In this document: positions 35,601-50,600 of the stretch, in pieces
Position numbering within the stretch: the first letter of the stretch is position 1
Layout: every line of letters begins with the position of its first letter
Source of the DNA: Plazaster borealis
Taxonomy: Eukaryota; Echinodermata; Asteroidea; Forcipulatida; Labidiasteridae
Length of the DNA stretch: 64,000 nt
Reading direction: 5' to 3'
Assembly: GCA_021014325.1 (NCBI GenBank)
Contig: CM037475.1
Location: 5,673,001-5,737,000 of the forward strand
Position numbers and translations under genes: made by a program
The notes under the pieces: generated by a model
Seen by the model: the letters and a program-made list of their open reading frames with translations, nothing else
Told to the model about the DNA's origin: nothing
Databases searched by the model: none

Positions 35601-38600
35601 AGGAAATTGATTATATGTCCATCTGGTCCTTGCTCTATGATATGTCTGAACACAATGGAGCTGCTTCGTCTATATATATATAGGCCAAGGTTATTCGTGT
35701 CATTTTTGTTTGCGAGGCATTTACCCCATTTTAACATGAGGCTAGAGACTTGTAATTTTGTTTCCACTTTCATAAGGACTCTATCTAATTGAAAAAATGA
35801 GTGCATCTCAAAACTGAATTCGACCTCGAAGCCCCTCTTTAACTTTAAAGCAAGTTGAACTCACCACATCAATCTCCATAATGACATGTTCTTTATCGGC
35901 CTTGTTCTCTTGAAGTCTATCTACAAACGTATACAATGCCTGCGAAAATGAGAAGACCAACAATTACTCATCATTTTGTTCCCCGGAAATGGAAAAAGTG
36001 GAAGTGATATCTCTTCTTCATTTTGTAGGGAATTGGAGAAGGTTGTTGTTGCTTTATTCAGTGTGTCCGACCTGTAAACTCAGAAATTTGTATGGTTTTT
36101 TTTTTTATAGTTTTTTTTATATTTCAAAATAGATGGATTCTTTCCAAGTTTGTTTGGATATTTCTTGTTTTTTTAAACCTCTTTATACCCTTTTGATTCA
36201 GATTGATTTAGTTTGAAATCTGGGTGTTGCAAGGGCATTTCCTTTGGGAGGGTAATGGAAGCCAATTTGGTTGACAACAAAAGTAAAAAAATTTATATTT
36301 TGCAAACAATTGGGGTTTTTTACACAATTTTTGATGTTAGCTTTTAGAAGGTAGTCCCAAACTCAAATTATTCAGTAAACTGTTCTAAACAAACTGATTA
36401 TAAGTAAAAGTTGATTATAAACATTTGATTAATCGCTCAAAACTATACATAAATTTACCACAGGTCAATATAAACGTATACTTACATCAATGTGTTTTTG
36501 TTTGCTATTGTGTTCGTCCACAAGTTGTACACAAGTGTGGTTCAATTTGTCCACTTCTGCTTGTAGCTGGAGTATTATTTTCTGCATATTGGTCACAATT
36601 TCACTATCCTAAAAAGTGGAAATAAATAGTTGTTTCAAGGTAATGATAAAGTACATTTGCGCAAATCCTCAGAGACTCATGTTACTGGCCACTGGTTATC
36701 AGAAATCTGGCTTTTTTAATGATTTAAGTTACTTGATTCAGGGCTAAAAATGTACACTTGATTGCAGGCCCCCGGCCAGTGATTTTGGCATCAGGCCAGT
36801 AAACTCATGACCTGGGCCCGATTTCATAGAGCTGCTTTAAGGAGAACATTTTGCTGAACAGTTTGTGCTAAGCAAACAAAAAAGCAGGATGCCAGTCAAA
36901 GATCATTGTATCTGACATGTTATTTTAGCTGATAACCCGTATTCTGCTCAGCATAATTTAGTAGTGTTTTCAATTGACCTAACTCTGCAGTATCGTTATT
37001 TCAATAAAACAAAACAAAAAAATGGTAAAATGTTAAAATAAAAACAGTTTTTGTTTTGTTTTGTATTGATATTATTTCCTCATTTTGATTCGGGTCTTAA
37101 GCAAATAAATTTTGGTCAGTGCTGAGCTAATGGCCCTTCTGTCTTGTACATTTTTATTACCCACTACACCCCTAAATTTGACCACTGACTTTATCACAAT
37201 AAATGCTGAGATTTGTCACTCATTTATCAGCAAATTTCAACTGATCAAGTTACAAAAAGCATTCATAATACCAGATTTTGTGTGACAGGGTCAATGAAAC
37301 ATGAGTAAAAAATGAAATTGTCACAGAATTTCTAATATATGAAACAAAATGTTTTAACATTGAATGGCCGCACGTTTAAGATCTTATTTTCAGATTTCCA
37401 ACAAACGACAGCCATGCATGCAGGACGACAAAATCATGCACACAAAAACAAGACCAAGCGTACCAAGTCGACACCCCCTCCCGACCCTGCCGCTTGGTCC
37501 AGCCTGTCCCTGGACAACAACATCCCCATGGAGGTCCGGGACTCCATCTGCTTGCCCTGGGAGTCCAGCTTCCACTCCAAGTGGTTAAGTCTGGAAGTGA
37601 CGCTGGTCAGCTGCTTGCCCAGCTCTTGGGTCAAGCCATGACTGTGACCTTCTAGCTGGTCTTGAAGTTGTGAGTGGATGCTATCAAGCTGGTGGTGTTA
37701 GAGCGGTTAAAGGTGGTGATGTTAGTGGGTTATGGCGGTGATTTTTCTGACAGTTGTGGTGATGCTTATAGGGTGACAGTTGCGTAAAATGAGGGCATAA
37801 GTGATTACTTAGAAAGGGAATGATGAAATGATTTTAATGGTAGAGGCAAAGCAGTTAGTTATTAGTATTCACATCAAACATTACATTGAAGATATTTTAG
37901 AAAATAAAATGATTGAAGAGTTAAAGGAAATACTTTTTTTCACAAATGGATGTTGGAACTTGGTATAGGCCTGCTGATTTGATATCTAAAGATAAGACTT
38001 GCTAACCAAAGTCACCTGTCCCTACTTCACACTAGACTTTGACATCCTAACCAAACTGGTTGCCATGGTGATGAATGATTTACATTCACATAAGATAACT
38101 AAGCAACAACTTTCAGGTGTTATATTCACCGTAAAATATACAGTGCACGTTTTACAAAGCAAAGAACTAAATTCTATTCTTGGAGACTAAAATATGTAAA
38201 CAAGGTTCTATCAATGTTAAGATATTCATAACGAAGCCAAGCTAAGCCAGCAATCAAAATGTCAAACTTATTCAGTGCAGCACACTGTCCTGGGGGAAAC
38301 TCTTAACATATATTAGCATAAATTAGCATGCACTGGATTTTAAGAGAAACTTCTGTTTGAATAGCATTGCATTTCTCTCCTCTTGCAAGGTGAAAGAAAT
38401 TAGGAGATATATATAGTTTTGTTTAAGTTTTAACAATTATATTCTGATTTCCTAAAGACATGCGCACTATTCCAAATAACTTTAAACAGAGTGACACACC
38501 TTTTTTCTTACAAACTATATAGAGAGTTTAGATTTTTTTTACCACTTCCCTTGGATCACAATGGTAAAAATGTATTTCTTGAATAATAAGATGATAAGAG

Positions 38601-41600
38601 AGTCTAATACAAACTGTTGTAATATTCTCTACACACAGTAACAGAGTTTGTATGAATGTCCTCCTACAAATCATTGAACCTTTTCCCTAAAACAGTGGCT
38701 TCTTATATATAGCACTCTAATCCGTCACTCAGTAACGCTCATGGTGCTCCAACATTATTACCCAAAATCACTGTGCCATTATTTCATTCCTTAAACCGTC
38801 TCAGCTTCCTGGGGAGTATACAGCCTGTGCTGCCAAACATGCGGCCCACCAAGCTAAATCAATCACATGAACCATCTTTGCCCTCTACCCATTTACTCCT
38901 GGGTGAAGAGAAGCAATTGTAGTTTAAGTGTCTTGCTAAAACCAACTAACCCTGGCAACAGACACGGCGCTCCCGGCTGGGAGGTTTTTAGCCATGGCGA
39001 CTATATCTGCGGCCAGATTGGCCTCCATTGCCGACATGTCTTCCTTGAGTTGTTGTATATCCTGTTGTGAGGCGGGCACCATCTTAGATTGCTCGCTGAT
39101 CCACCTGTCTAGTTCATTCATCTGAAGATGAAATGAGTGTAAGCAGAGAGAGAGGGGCAGGGTGCTGGTTATGGTTCTTAAAGGGTGCCAAGTTCTTTTG
39201 CTGGTTAGTACTTTAGGCTGCTGACTGTTTGGTTAATGGGCTGTGGGTGAACCTCTACGCCTTCATGGGTCAGCCATCTTTTGTCTTAGTCCCTGAATAC
39301 AATGGATTCTTAAGCCTGCATTGCATACTACGGCAACCGGACTATTTTTATGTTGAATGCTTTTTGTTGACTTTGAATTAAAACAGCTGCGTCCAGTTCT
39401 TTTATTTGTATGTCAGTAAAAGAAACAATGCTTTTTTTTATCAGACTATTTTTAGGTCAGTTTCACTGATGAAGTTACATAGGGTAATTGAGAAAATTAC
39501 AGCCTTGCAAAGTTCTCATATTGAGTAATACTTTTGCTTGACAAGTCAGTAATATAGAATTTGATAAAAAATTAAAAATACAAATCAAGTGTAAAGTTGC
39601 TGTTTCAGGTTTGCTTGCTTTTTCTTTGTAATTTAGGACAACAGATTTGTCAAGTACAAGCGACGGTCAACTGTGAGTAACTGTAGTAATGAAAGTTTCT
39701 GGGAGTGAAAAAATAAATTTCTCGTTGTCTATGCTCATCAAATGTTGGGAATAAAGTTTGTGTTTCTGCAAGGAAAATACACAATTAGAAATAAATGAAA
39801 TCAAAACCACAGCAATCAATGTTAGTGCACCTCAAACCAATGTGAAATAATTAAGCCAGACTGTCTAAAAGTGCTTTTTGTCAAATCCACACTGCAGTGT
39901 TTAAGAATGGGATGTGAAGAAGAGGAAAGGTAGACCCATTTGCGGAGAATGTGAACTAAAGTAAAAGGGCAAACTATAATTAAGAGATCTTGTCTTTGAA
40001 AAAGCTTTCTGAATGGGGAAAGACAAATGGTGTGTTCAAATTTAATTTTCTGCCAATGTAAACACTAAAAGCATCGTTTGAACTTATTACTTTTTAAAAG
40101 ATTTTTTTCTTCAAATAGTCAAAGTGCAAACAAGTTTGCATGAAAATGACTTAAATTTGAGAATAAAATGTTAGCCCTCCACTTGCCCTTTTGTATTCCT
40201 GAATTTACATTCGTCCAGCCACAATGGATTTGCTCAACACAACTTCAATTATCGTGAAAGATTTATCAAACTATGATTTATGTTATACACTCGAGTGGAT
40301 GATAAGATCGATGTCAAGTTATTAAAGGGTCTGTTTACGTTTGGTAATGACTCTGAAAATTAATGGCAAAAAAACCCCACTTGGTAAGAAGTACACCAGC
40401 TTTGGAAAGTGTAATGCATTTTGAGAAATTTTCACTTCGAAGTACTGCGGTTATGGAAAAAGACATCACTTTTTATCCCCCAAAATTTGACTCTGAGAAG
40501 CGTTACTGCAGTACTGTTTCTCAAATTGTGTATTCCAATTGCAGATTATTCTTCTCGTGTGGACATAACCGCTCAAGATTTTCAGCAATATCTCAAAAAC
40601 GCTACCACCTTTTGAATGAAATTTTTACAGGTTAGTTTTTTAGTAAATATCTACAACTATATAGGATTGGGTTCCATTTACCAAACGTATACAATCCATT
40701 TAACGCTGAGTGTGCAGAAATACAAACAATCCTTAGCGGCAATTTCTAGAATCTCTCTCTTGTGTCTTCACTTTTCCTGAGTAAACCAAATTAATTTTTT
40801 TGTATGACAACAGAAATAAATATTTTTGATTTATGGTCCTTTTTACCTTGTCTCTGCCTTCTCTAAGTGAGTCTAATCCCTCCTTGAGCTCCTGTAACAT
40901 TCTTGTAAGATCATCCGGCACATCTTTCTTCTCTCCCAGTAATCTCTTAACATCATCCAAGTCTGCCTTGGTCTTCATCAGATCCTGTTTCAAATCAGAC
41001 AACATGAGTGAGACAGGAAATTACAGGATTCGAACTGTAACCAGCTAGCTCAGTGGTCAAGCGACTAGCGCCCTGTTCATACATTTTTTTGCATCATAAT
41101 TGGAAAACAGCCACACTGATTGTTTTTGTAGAGAAAATTCGCTTCACACGGTTTTGCATGAAGTACAAAACAGGTTTAACGAGGCACATTGCCTTCAAAT
41201 CTCGTACAAATTTGCTGTTTGGAATTGCTCCTTATCCTTTTTAAGCATTGTTCATGCACAAAAACACCCACAGTATGTTATAATTAGTGAGTAGTGATAA
41301 AAAACAACATAAATTTGCCTCTGGAAATACGAACCAGCGGAACATACAGTGGAATTGAAAAAATTTGTTCCTATAAAATAGCACTGTGTTCTGTCAAAAA
41401 CCACACAATTTCAAGGGATATTTATGTGAATATAGAAATTTCTTTCCAACCATATTCATTTCATAACAAACGCTCTTAATCATAGCCAAAAGCGCCCAAT
41501 CTGAGGACAACAAGCACCTAAGACCCCATCTGGGCCCAATTTCATAGAGCTGGTTAACGGCTGATTTTGTGCTTACTGCGCGAGTTTCCATTTCATAGTG

Positions 41601-44600
41601 CTGCTAACCGCAAGCACACGAAAAGGCATGCTAACCTTCCGGTGCTTACTGTATGAAAATGAATGACGTAACAATGCAAATCCCTGGTTAATGCGTAAGC
41701 TGGCCTAATTTTCTTGGTAACCTGTGAAGTACGCCTTCGCTAAAAGCAAATTGTTCTGCTATAGTTAGCAGGAAAATTTGCTTACCGTTAAGCAGCGATA
41801 TGAAATTGGCCCCTGCTCTAGAATGTAAGTAGGTTTGAATCCCAGCGTATAGATGCCTCTGGGTTTTTTGTTTATCTACTACACTCAAAAAGCACTGAAT
41901 ATACAATAATGGTGACCAGTCTAAGATTAAGCCAAATAGTAATGAGAAAATAGGTGTATGAATAACTTTCTTCTGAGAATGGAGAATGAATTTATGTTTT
42001 TAGAATCTAGAAAATCGTTTTTTACTGATATAAAGAAAAAAAAGCACCAGTTGTGAGCATTTATACAAAGAACAGTTTTTTAAAAAAAGACAGTTTTTCA
42101 GTACGTTTGTTTATCGATCTTATAATTTTGTTGAGATGAAGAAGAAGATCAGATGATGTAAATGTTTACAAAAGAAAGTTTTAGTGATGACAACTTTCAA
42201 ATATCATAAAAGTGGATAGAAGCAATTAGAATTTTGTTGTTGTTGATATCATTGGCAACCTGCCTCCATGCTGTGATCAGACAATATGGAATACAAGCTT
42301 TTGTAACTACTCTTTAAAGTGACTCAGTGCGGTCATTTATTTGTCTGATTTTTAAAAATTTTGTTTTTCATTTTAAGTTACCTCTAAAGTAGCGACTCTG
42401 TTATCCAAACCGTCATGTTTTCCTTTAAGCTCGCCGATGTCCCTTAAGATACGTTGAATCTCCATTGAGGGATGGGCGGCTGAGCCTGGCCGAGACGGTG
42501 GGTTGGATGGAGGACCCGGACTTGGTGTCTGTTGAAAGTCAAACAACGAAGCAAAATTAATTCAGGGTATATCAAAGTTGAAATTATTTAAGTGACGTTT
42601 TAAATGGTCTGTTGTTCATCTGGGGTACTGCTGAGTGTCTGCACTAGATGTGTCCATGGGAACAACTAGATGTGAAGTACACATGGTTTGTTTTTTGTTT
42701 TTTTACACTACATGATTTTCCCATCAAGGGAACTCGGCAAACTCCCACAAGGGGATATAAACACCAAGCTGGCAACAGCCAATCTCTCTCATACAACATT
42801 GGTTTAACGTCTATGAATTGCACAAATCAAGAAATTGTGATCAAGTAACTAGACGAAAAATAATTGTTCTAGTCATTGTGAAATCAATGGTTAGCTAGGT
42901 AGTGTAAGTGAACAAGTAAAAACTTGATGCTAGTAACCATAGTTACTTCATCCTTCGAATTGGGCATAAAGCTGTAGGTCCTGTTTTTTGTTTAATGCAT
43001 TTTAAAGAACCAAGTACACTTGTTAAGAGAGGCTTGGTTCTGGCATGGCTGGCTGCAGAGATTGCGCCGCAAACCTTTACAAGGTAAGATATCAATGGGT
43101 CTCTAAAATATATCTCTGCTACGTGCTTGTCCTAAAAATAACAAGTGTATTGAGACGCCTGTGATAAATCACTATATAACATTTGCATATTATTAATACG
43201 TGGTTTTGATGAACTGACTTTTCATTAACTGTGAAGCAAAGCCAAGAAATTTACTGCACTGTCAATTTCAAAGAGACAGTCTCACAAGCAAAAGGTTGCT
43301 ATTCTTTTTGGTTTGTGTGCGTGTGTGTGAGCAAAAACCTCCTTATGGCAAAGATTGTGTGCTTGAATCAGCCCCACTAACTTACCCTTGTTTGGGAATA
43401 TGAGCTTTTTGTTGGCATCGTCTGTACATGAGACGTCTGGAACGAAAATAAAAAAAAAATAAAAAAAAAATAAATATGAAAACAGTTTTTAATATTTTCA
43501 AGATTCTTTTGATTTTGGTTAATCAAGGAATGAAATTGACAGCCAAGTAACCGGGGCAATAATGTTCATGTACATACATGTATACATGCTTTCTATTGCC
43601 AACGTCACAGCCCGAGTTTTTGACAACCAACATTGGAAAACTATGGGAAGCCAAAATTGCAAAGCAAAAACAGATAGCCACAGTTTGTAATAGTGTTACA
43701 CATATATTCAAAAATATTGTTGAATTTATTGGAAACAAAGCAAACAATCATGGGATGTATTTCTTGAAAGTTTGCAGAAATGTTGAAATTGTTCAAAACA
43801 TTCTGTTAACAAGATTGAATTTTTTGCTAACATTTGCATCCATGCCAACCAGTGTGGTTTGTTTATCAACAATAGAAAGGTCTTTACTAGCACTACATAG
43901 GGTGCTTTCAATTAGCTTTCCCCGGGTCGACCCCGGTGTGGTCATCCGGGTGAGCCCCTGACATGAGCTAAACAAACGCCAACTTCCCCCCACACACTGC
44001 ATCTTGGGACAGCCGACCAGAACTACTTTCAGTGTGTGCATTACGTCCGAAACTTTTTCATGGATTCACGAAAAGATCGTAAAATAATTATTCTCAAGGT
44101 AAAACTGCAACGTTAATAATTTTACAAGCCCACGTTGATACAAAACTACCAGTCTTCGAATAAAAAAATAATTATTGATCACAAAGTCAATGTTTTAAAG
44201 GGTGAAAATGTGCGTTGAACTTCCTGAAAGTGTCCTGCTGAATTACAAATAGAATGGTGGCCATTGAGAAAGTATTTCGTCGTGACGTCGTGCTCCTCAG
44301 TCAGCCCCCAGTGACCCGCTCCACAAGCAGGTTACTTGACGTCAAAGCTACTCAAACGCACTGGGGTCACACCGGGGTCGACCCGGGGAAGCTAATCGAA
44401 CGCACCCATAACTGTCCATTATTATCATCATTATTATTATAAATCTTTGTATTTCTGACCTCATTCATTGTGAGTGTCTGCATAGCATGGTCGTACACCG
44501 CTATGGGCTCCCTGTGTACCCCCTTTAGGGCATCTTCCATGGCCGGCCATGTCACCAGGAGATCCAGGGGCGGTAGATTGTTGATCCTGTTGTTCAAATC

Positions 44601-47600
44601 ATTCTGAAATTCACAACAAAAATTATTGAAAATGAATTAATAGCAGCGATAAAGTGATCTTAAGCTACCTGTAACTACTCTTAAGAAATTGATATTAAAT
44701 CTATTTTCCAGTTTTGTCAATTTCTTTGTGGTTAACGAACTTTATTTTCGGTGTGCATGTCAGGCCTGAAATTACACGATAGCAGCAGAGGCCATGGCCT
44801 CTGTTGCCCCTGGTCATGGCCTTAGTGCAACCTCAAAAGTAACCCATAGACTTAAAGATTTTCCAATCGAAGTGCCCTTTGCAGAATGGAAAAATTGGCA
44901 TTACCCTCTAAAAGATGAAATTCCAGGCCTGGGTATGTATTGTACATTTTTATCCTAAAAGAAATTTGTTTTCCTACCAACCGACCCTCTTTTTCCCCAG
45001 CATGTTACAGAAAACAACCATCTTTTTTGTTTTGTTAGGCCTCTAGGGCCTTGTCAAAATATGGCAACATTTAACAGTAAACTTTGAGACAACAAACTGT
45101 GCACTGCAAGCACTGAATGCAAAAGGAAGACTTTGATAGCGACTAATTTCCCCCAACATTGTCTCACCGGCCCCGATAAAACTAAGTTGAATTTTTAAAT
45201 GTGAATGCCTTATATCTTAGAGACTGCCTGGAACTGGTTGGCTGTATAATGTCTTGTGTGAAATGGCCAGCAGGGCAATTGACAGTTCCAGGCAACCTCA
45301 AAGAAGCAAGAACATTAAATGTTCACCTCCGGGACAGTAAGATACTACAAGAAAAAGATGTCCCTTGTGGAAACCGAAGTGTTGATTCTGAGCGCAGTGG
45401 AGTTTGTTGCCTCCAATTACCTGTGAAAATTGCCACGTGTGACTCAGCCCTCAGGCTTCAATTTGATTCACATATAAACAGTCCAAGAATAGTCCATCAA
45501 TTCTTAACATGTTTGTATCTATAATTTATTTTTTACCCTTACACCCATGTGTATACTCAGTACTTTCCCGAATTCTGTGAAAAAAATTCGCATACAAATC
45601 ACTCCTGTGGGATTCGAACTCACAACCTTTGCATTGCTAGAGCAGATGTCTTACCACTAGAGCTAGCCCAGTGGCTAGTTCCAATCCTATGTTTAAACAG
45701 CGGGTACCACAACGATTTAATACATGTTAATTTTGCTAGCTCGGTGGTCTAGTTGTAAGAAATCTACTCCAGCAATGCAAATCCCATTCAAGTGATTTGT
45801 CTGTGGATTTTTTCACAGAACTCGGGAAAGTGCTGAGTATTACACAGTGCAAAATACACATCGGTGTAAGAGTAAAAAAAACCACGTTATATTCTTTATC
45901 CCTGATGCAAAATTAGCATCTATTAAATGTTTGTATCTGTTCTATATTTGTAATTTTTTAAGAAAAAGGTGACTTTATACATAAACATTTTTTTTAAACA
46001 ATTCCAGGGAAAATACATCATTGTTTTTAGAAGAGTAAGTTATTTTCCATCCTCTAGTTTGGAGTAAACACAACCATGGCCTAATGTCATAGAGCTGCTT
46101 AGCAGACGTTTTTGTGCTTACTGCGCGAGTTTCCATTTCATGGCTTCTGCTAAATGGCACCCCAAAACAAAGATATTGACAAAATAGGGAGAGCGCCAAA
46201 ATTAGGACTAGATAGCTCAGTTGGTAGAGCAGCACCACGTTAATCCGGAGGTCGCAGTTTCAAGTCCCACTCTAGTCAAATTTTCTTTGTTCAACCCAAA
46301 AGAAACTGATGAGATCATATGTTTGTATGATTTACCATTAATTTCTGGAGTTCATCCATTCTATCTTTGTTTGTCGATGAATTCTCTAGCTTCTGTAACC
46401 GCTCATTGATTCTGTCTTCATTAGAAATCACCTGAAATGTCAATCAATTAAATCAACAATTAATGTCATTAGCAACACAAAACAACCCTACATGTACATC
46501 AACCCTTAACGAGACGTTAATGAGTTCGCCATACAGTATTGATTCGCACCACGCTGGAGAATGCGTTATGGGGTTGAAAATTAAATAACAACCTCAAAAG
46601 TAATAACTTGCAAGTGGATTATTTTCAAAGTGATTTGTTATTTGTTACCAATTGCTTGTATTTTACCAGAGCTGCCAACATTTGCATCTTGCAATCAGGG
46701 AGATTTTGTGTACAACAATCAGGGAGATATTTAGATTTACGTTCAACATAATAGGGAAAAGGTTTCCATAATCAGGGAGACTGTCATATTTGTTCACCAG
46801 AACATGAAAAGATTGGTTTATTTTCAGGGAACTTTCTGCAGAATCAGGGAGAGTTGGCAGCTCTGTTTTACCAATGACTTTTCAAAAAGGGTTTTTTGGT
46901 TTGACTGATATTTAGTTTGCCAATGTTTATTTATTTTGAGAAATGGTTTTTTTTTTACAATATCGGTTTAAAAATGAGCTTTGTTTGGATTTTTAGTATG
47001 ATGCTCCCATAAAAAATGATCGCAAGTAAGCGAGGAATCAATTTGTTTTTGATCAAAGTAGCTTCTAAGTTTGGAGTAATTTGTGATAATTCGCATTATT
47101 TTACAACTAGAGATTATGTGAATATAAAATATAAGCAAAAAATATACACAAATTTATTTCTATAACACCTACATTTATGGAGTTTCCAAATTACATTATA
47201 CTGTACCTTGCTCAGCCTGTCGTTTAAGTTTGAAATTTCTCCTCCGAAACCATTGACTTGTTCTTTCAGGGCTGACATTTCACCGAGCAGGTCTTCAACC
47301 ATACTCATTAACTGACAAAAATATGAAAATAAATAAGTCATAAAATAGTCATGGTAACACATGAATAATCAACAGACAAAATTCCCCAACTGTTGACCCT
47401 AACAGAGTTTCTAAGAATCTTTGTAGGAAAAAACACTTATAAATCCTACATTTTCTAAAAAGGTTACAGATTTAATCAAAATCCCAAATATACCCTCACC
47501 ACAATTTCTTTGAGTTCTTGTAACAAATTGATTTTAAATTGCAAGTTTATTTTTGTTTAATTATAGATTTAATCAGATCACTGGCAAAAGAACCTATATT

Positions 47601-50600
47601 ATTGTAAAGCAGGTTCTTTATAAAGTTACAGTCATAAATATTTAGTCTAAAACCTAAACACTTGAGCATTGGAGTAACCTACATGTATCACATTATATTA
47701 TGAGTTTCTAAATTCTTGTTTGTCAGTCACATTTATTTCAGGTCAGACTCCATTAAGAAAAAGACCCTTGTCCCAAAGAACAAAGGAATCAAACTAAACT
47801 TGTAGTTTGCTGGGTAAATCACCTAGTTTTAGGTTACTAAAACCACATTTGAAACAAGTCAAGTACATGATATTTGAGCATGCAGGGACAGCTATTACAA
47901 ACAAATAAGGTGTCAAGTTAGTTAAATATTTAGTCATTTAATCATTATAGGCTGTGTGTTGTTGGACCTCTTTTAAATCGGTTTAGATTGTTGATAGCTG
48001 CAGTGGACTGAAAATTGAATGAAATAATGGACTCTTAACAACAGCAGGTTGGTACCAAGTGGAAATGGTTTGTAGTTTAAAAAATGAAAATATCGAAGAG
48101 AGCAAGCTAAGTTTATCAATACAGTGTCAGACCTGGACCCAATTTCACAGAGCTGCTTTAAGCAGAAAAAAAGTAGCTAAGCAAAAACAAATTATGCTTA
48201 CCACATTAAGGTTACCAGCTAAAATACCAGCTAAAATACCAGTATCACGTGTGCCATATTTGACTGGTATCCTGCTCATTTTCGCGAAGCAGTATTTTGT
48301 TTTAAAGCAATATTTTTTGCTTTTAAAAACAGCTCTGGGGCCCCAATTAATAGAGCTGCTTCTAAAAACAGAAAATAATGCTTAAAAGTAAGCTAAGCAA
48401 AAATATGCAGGAAACCAGTCACAAATGGTACATGAAACTATGAAATTTGACTGGGCCCAATTTCTTAAAGCTGTCAAACTGTACACAAATTTGCTTAGCA
48501 CAGAAAAATCTTGCTTAGCAGAAACAGGTTACCAGCCAAAACACCATAAACATTAGTTTTTGTGACCAGTGCCCTGCTATTTTATTTTTTTGCTTAGCTT
48601 AGAAATTTGTTGAAATTTTTTTCTGCATAACAGTCTTATGAAATTGGGCCCGGCCGGCCTCATATTTCATCACATGTAGAAAGCAGTTTACAAGCAACAA
48701 TAGTTCCTGGAAAACTCTGGGTCCTGTCCTGCAAATGTTATTGCGTCACACTCACAATGAGAACAAGCAAGAATTGATAGTTTGCATTATGAAAACCCAC
48801 TTTTCATATTTTTTTAAGTATGAGCCCAGTTTCAGACTGGATTTGAGCAAATTTGAAGCTGTTCCAACCCCGAACGAATGTTAACTCAGCAGGCAGATTG
48901 GAAAAGTAAAATAAAAAGGAAAAGGCTAGAGTTACACAAAGGCCCTTGTTTACCATAATCTCGGCCTTCAATTTGTTTTGACAATTTTCCGAGATTCTTA
49001 AATTCAAAGTTGAAGTGTTACCTCAAGAATGAAAATTGCTTAATTTAACTTTTCTTGAAACTCTACAACCATCCTCTTCATGAGGAAATGCTATGGTTAC
49101 GGCAACCATAAACCTTGCATATGACATAATGACATCATTAATATCCGGACACAGGATGTGATTTTTGAGATTGAGAATTTTAATAAATCAATCCTACACT
49201 AAAAATCAATTTAATCTGAAAAGATCTGTGGACAGGTGCTCTCTATAACTTTCATCATAAATTTAATATTTTCATGTAAAATATTTGAGGTTTTTTTTTC
49301 TTCTTCTAAAAATATAGTTTACCTTCGTGAGTACATCATTTATCAAAACTAAATCTTCCAATTAGGTGATAACTGTTCAAGGGGACCAAGGCAACAAGGA
49401 GCATGGGGGAAATCATCTCCGTTGCCTCCATGAAGTATCAGGTGTGATACTGCGATGGTTTATCCATAAATTAAAGGTTTCCTCATATGTATTTCTTCCT
49501 ACTAATTCCACACAGGTGCACGGATTGATTGAGGATAGCATTTTTTTGACAGTAATCATTTAAAGGCACGACCGTCGTTTGGTTTTTGTCAACGTAAGCT
49601 GATTTATAGGCAAAATTATCACAAAAGATACAATAAAAGTCATCTCTGAAAGTTTCAGTTGAGTACAGTGCCTGCTTATCAAGAAAACAGCGAAAAACCT
49701 GTCACAGTAGTTCTATCAAGAACGTAGAATCCATCCATGTTTAGCGAGGTACAATGTACCAACCACGCATTGCAGGCAGCATTCAAACGAACACCACAGA
49801 AATTTCCAAAAGTCGCCTGCAGGCAATCTTTGAAGATTTATTTATTCTAATTTGCTTACATTGTTTTATCGACAGGGGTGCTTTAGATGAAATAATTTAG
49901 CAGGATGCTTACTACCATTCCCTTCTTTATAACAAGTAGGCTTTCAGATAAAATACACAATTTCTTTTGGGTTCATTACCGAAGTATGACGCTACCATTA
50001 ACAAACTGCGTACAGTGCATGCCTAGCAGTAATGATTCAGCTGACTGTTATGAACAGGATGTTATTCCTGATACAGGTGGAGAGAATTAAGAACGCCTTT
50101 TCTGTTCTCGGCCAATTTTAGCCAGGGATTTTTGTAAATGTCAGGGACGAATGATTTATGCCTGGATGAGGAGGAATTGTTGCGAAGAAGAGACAATTAT
50201 GCAAAATTTGAAATGGCAATTTCAGCTGTAATTAAGTAAGAAGACCTTCCACATGACTTTAAAAAAACCTGCTAGGTCGAGCGGTGAGGCCATTAACACA
50301 TCTTGTTTGCATTTATACCAGAAGTCCTTTTGGTCAGTAAGCAGCTTGTAATTTGCTTATTCTTCTGACAAATTCTTAAAGCTATGGATTGGGTTTTTTC
50401 ACCTGCACACTCAGTTTAAATTCTCACCCATTCTGAGACACATAATCGCATCAGGGGGGACTGTTTACACACTTGACTAATGATGACACATGGCTTAAAA
50501 AGGATGAATTCAGATTAAAGCATGGGTAGGGCTGTAATAAGTTGGATTAAAGGATTATCTTTAAAGCTGGCTTAACACTTGATCTGAAGAGAAAACAAGA

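Noticed and set aside
37339..37641. 100-residue plus-strand ORF
   Set aside because: Antisense shadow of QRICH2-like exon 9.
48960..49005. Possible extra QRICH2-like exon (ISENCQNKLKAEIM)
   Set aside because: The only acceptor gives phase 2 while neighbouring exons 1 and 2 need phase 0; no consistent join.
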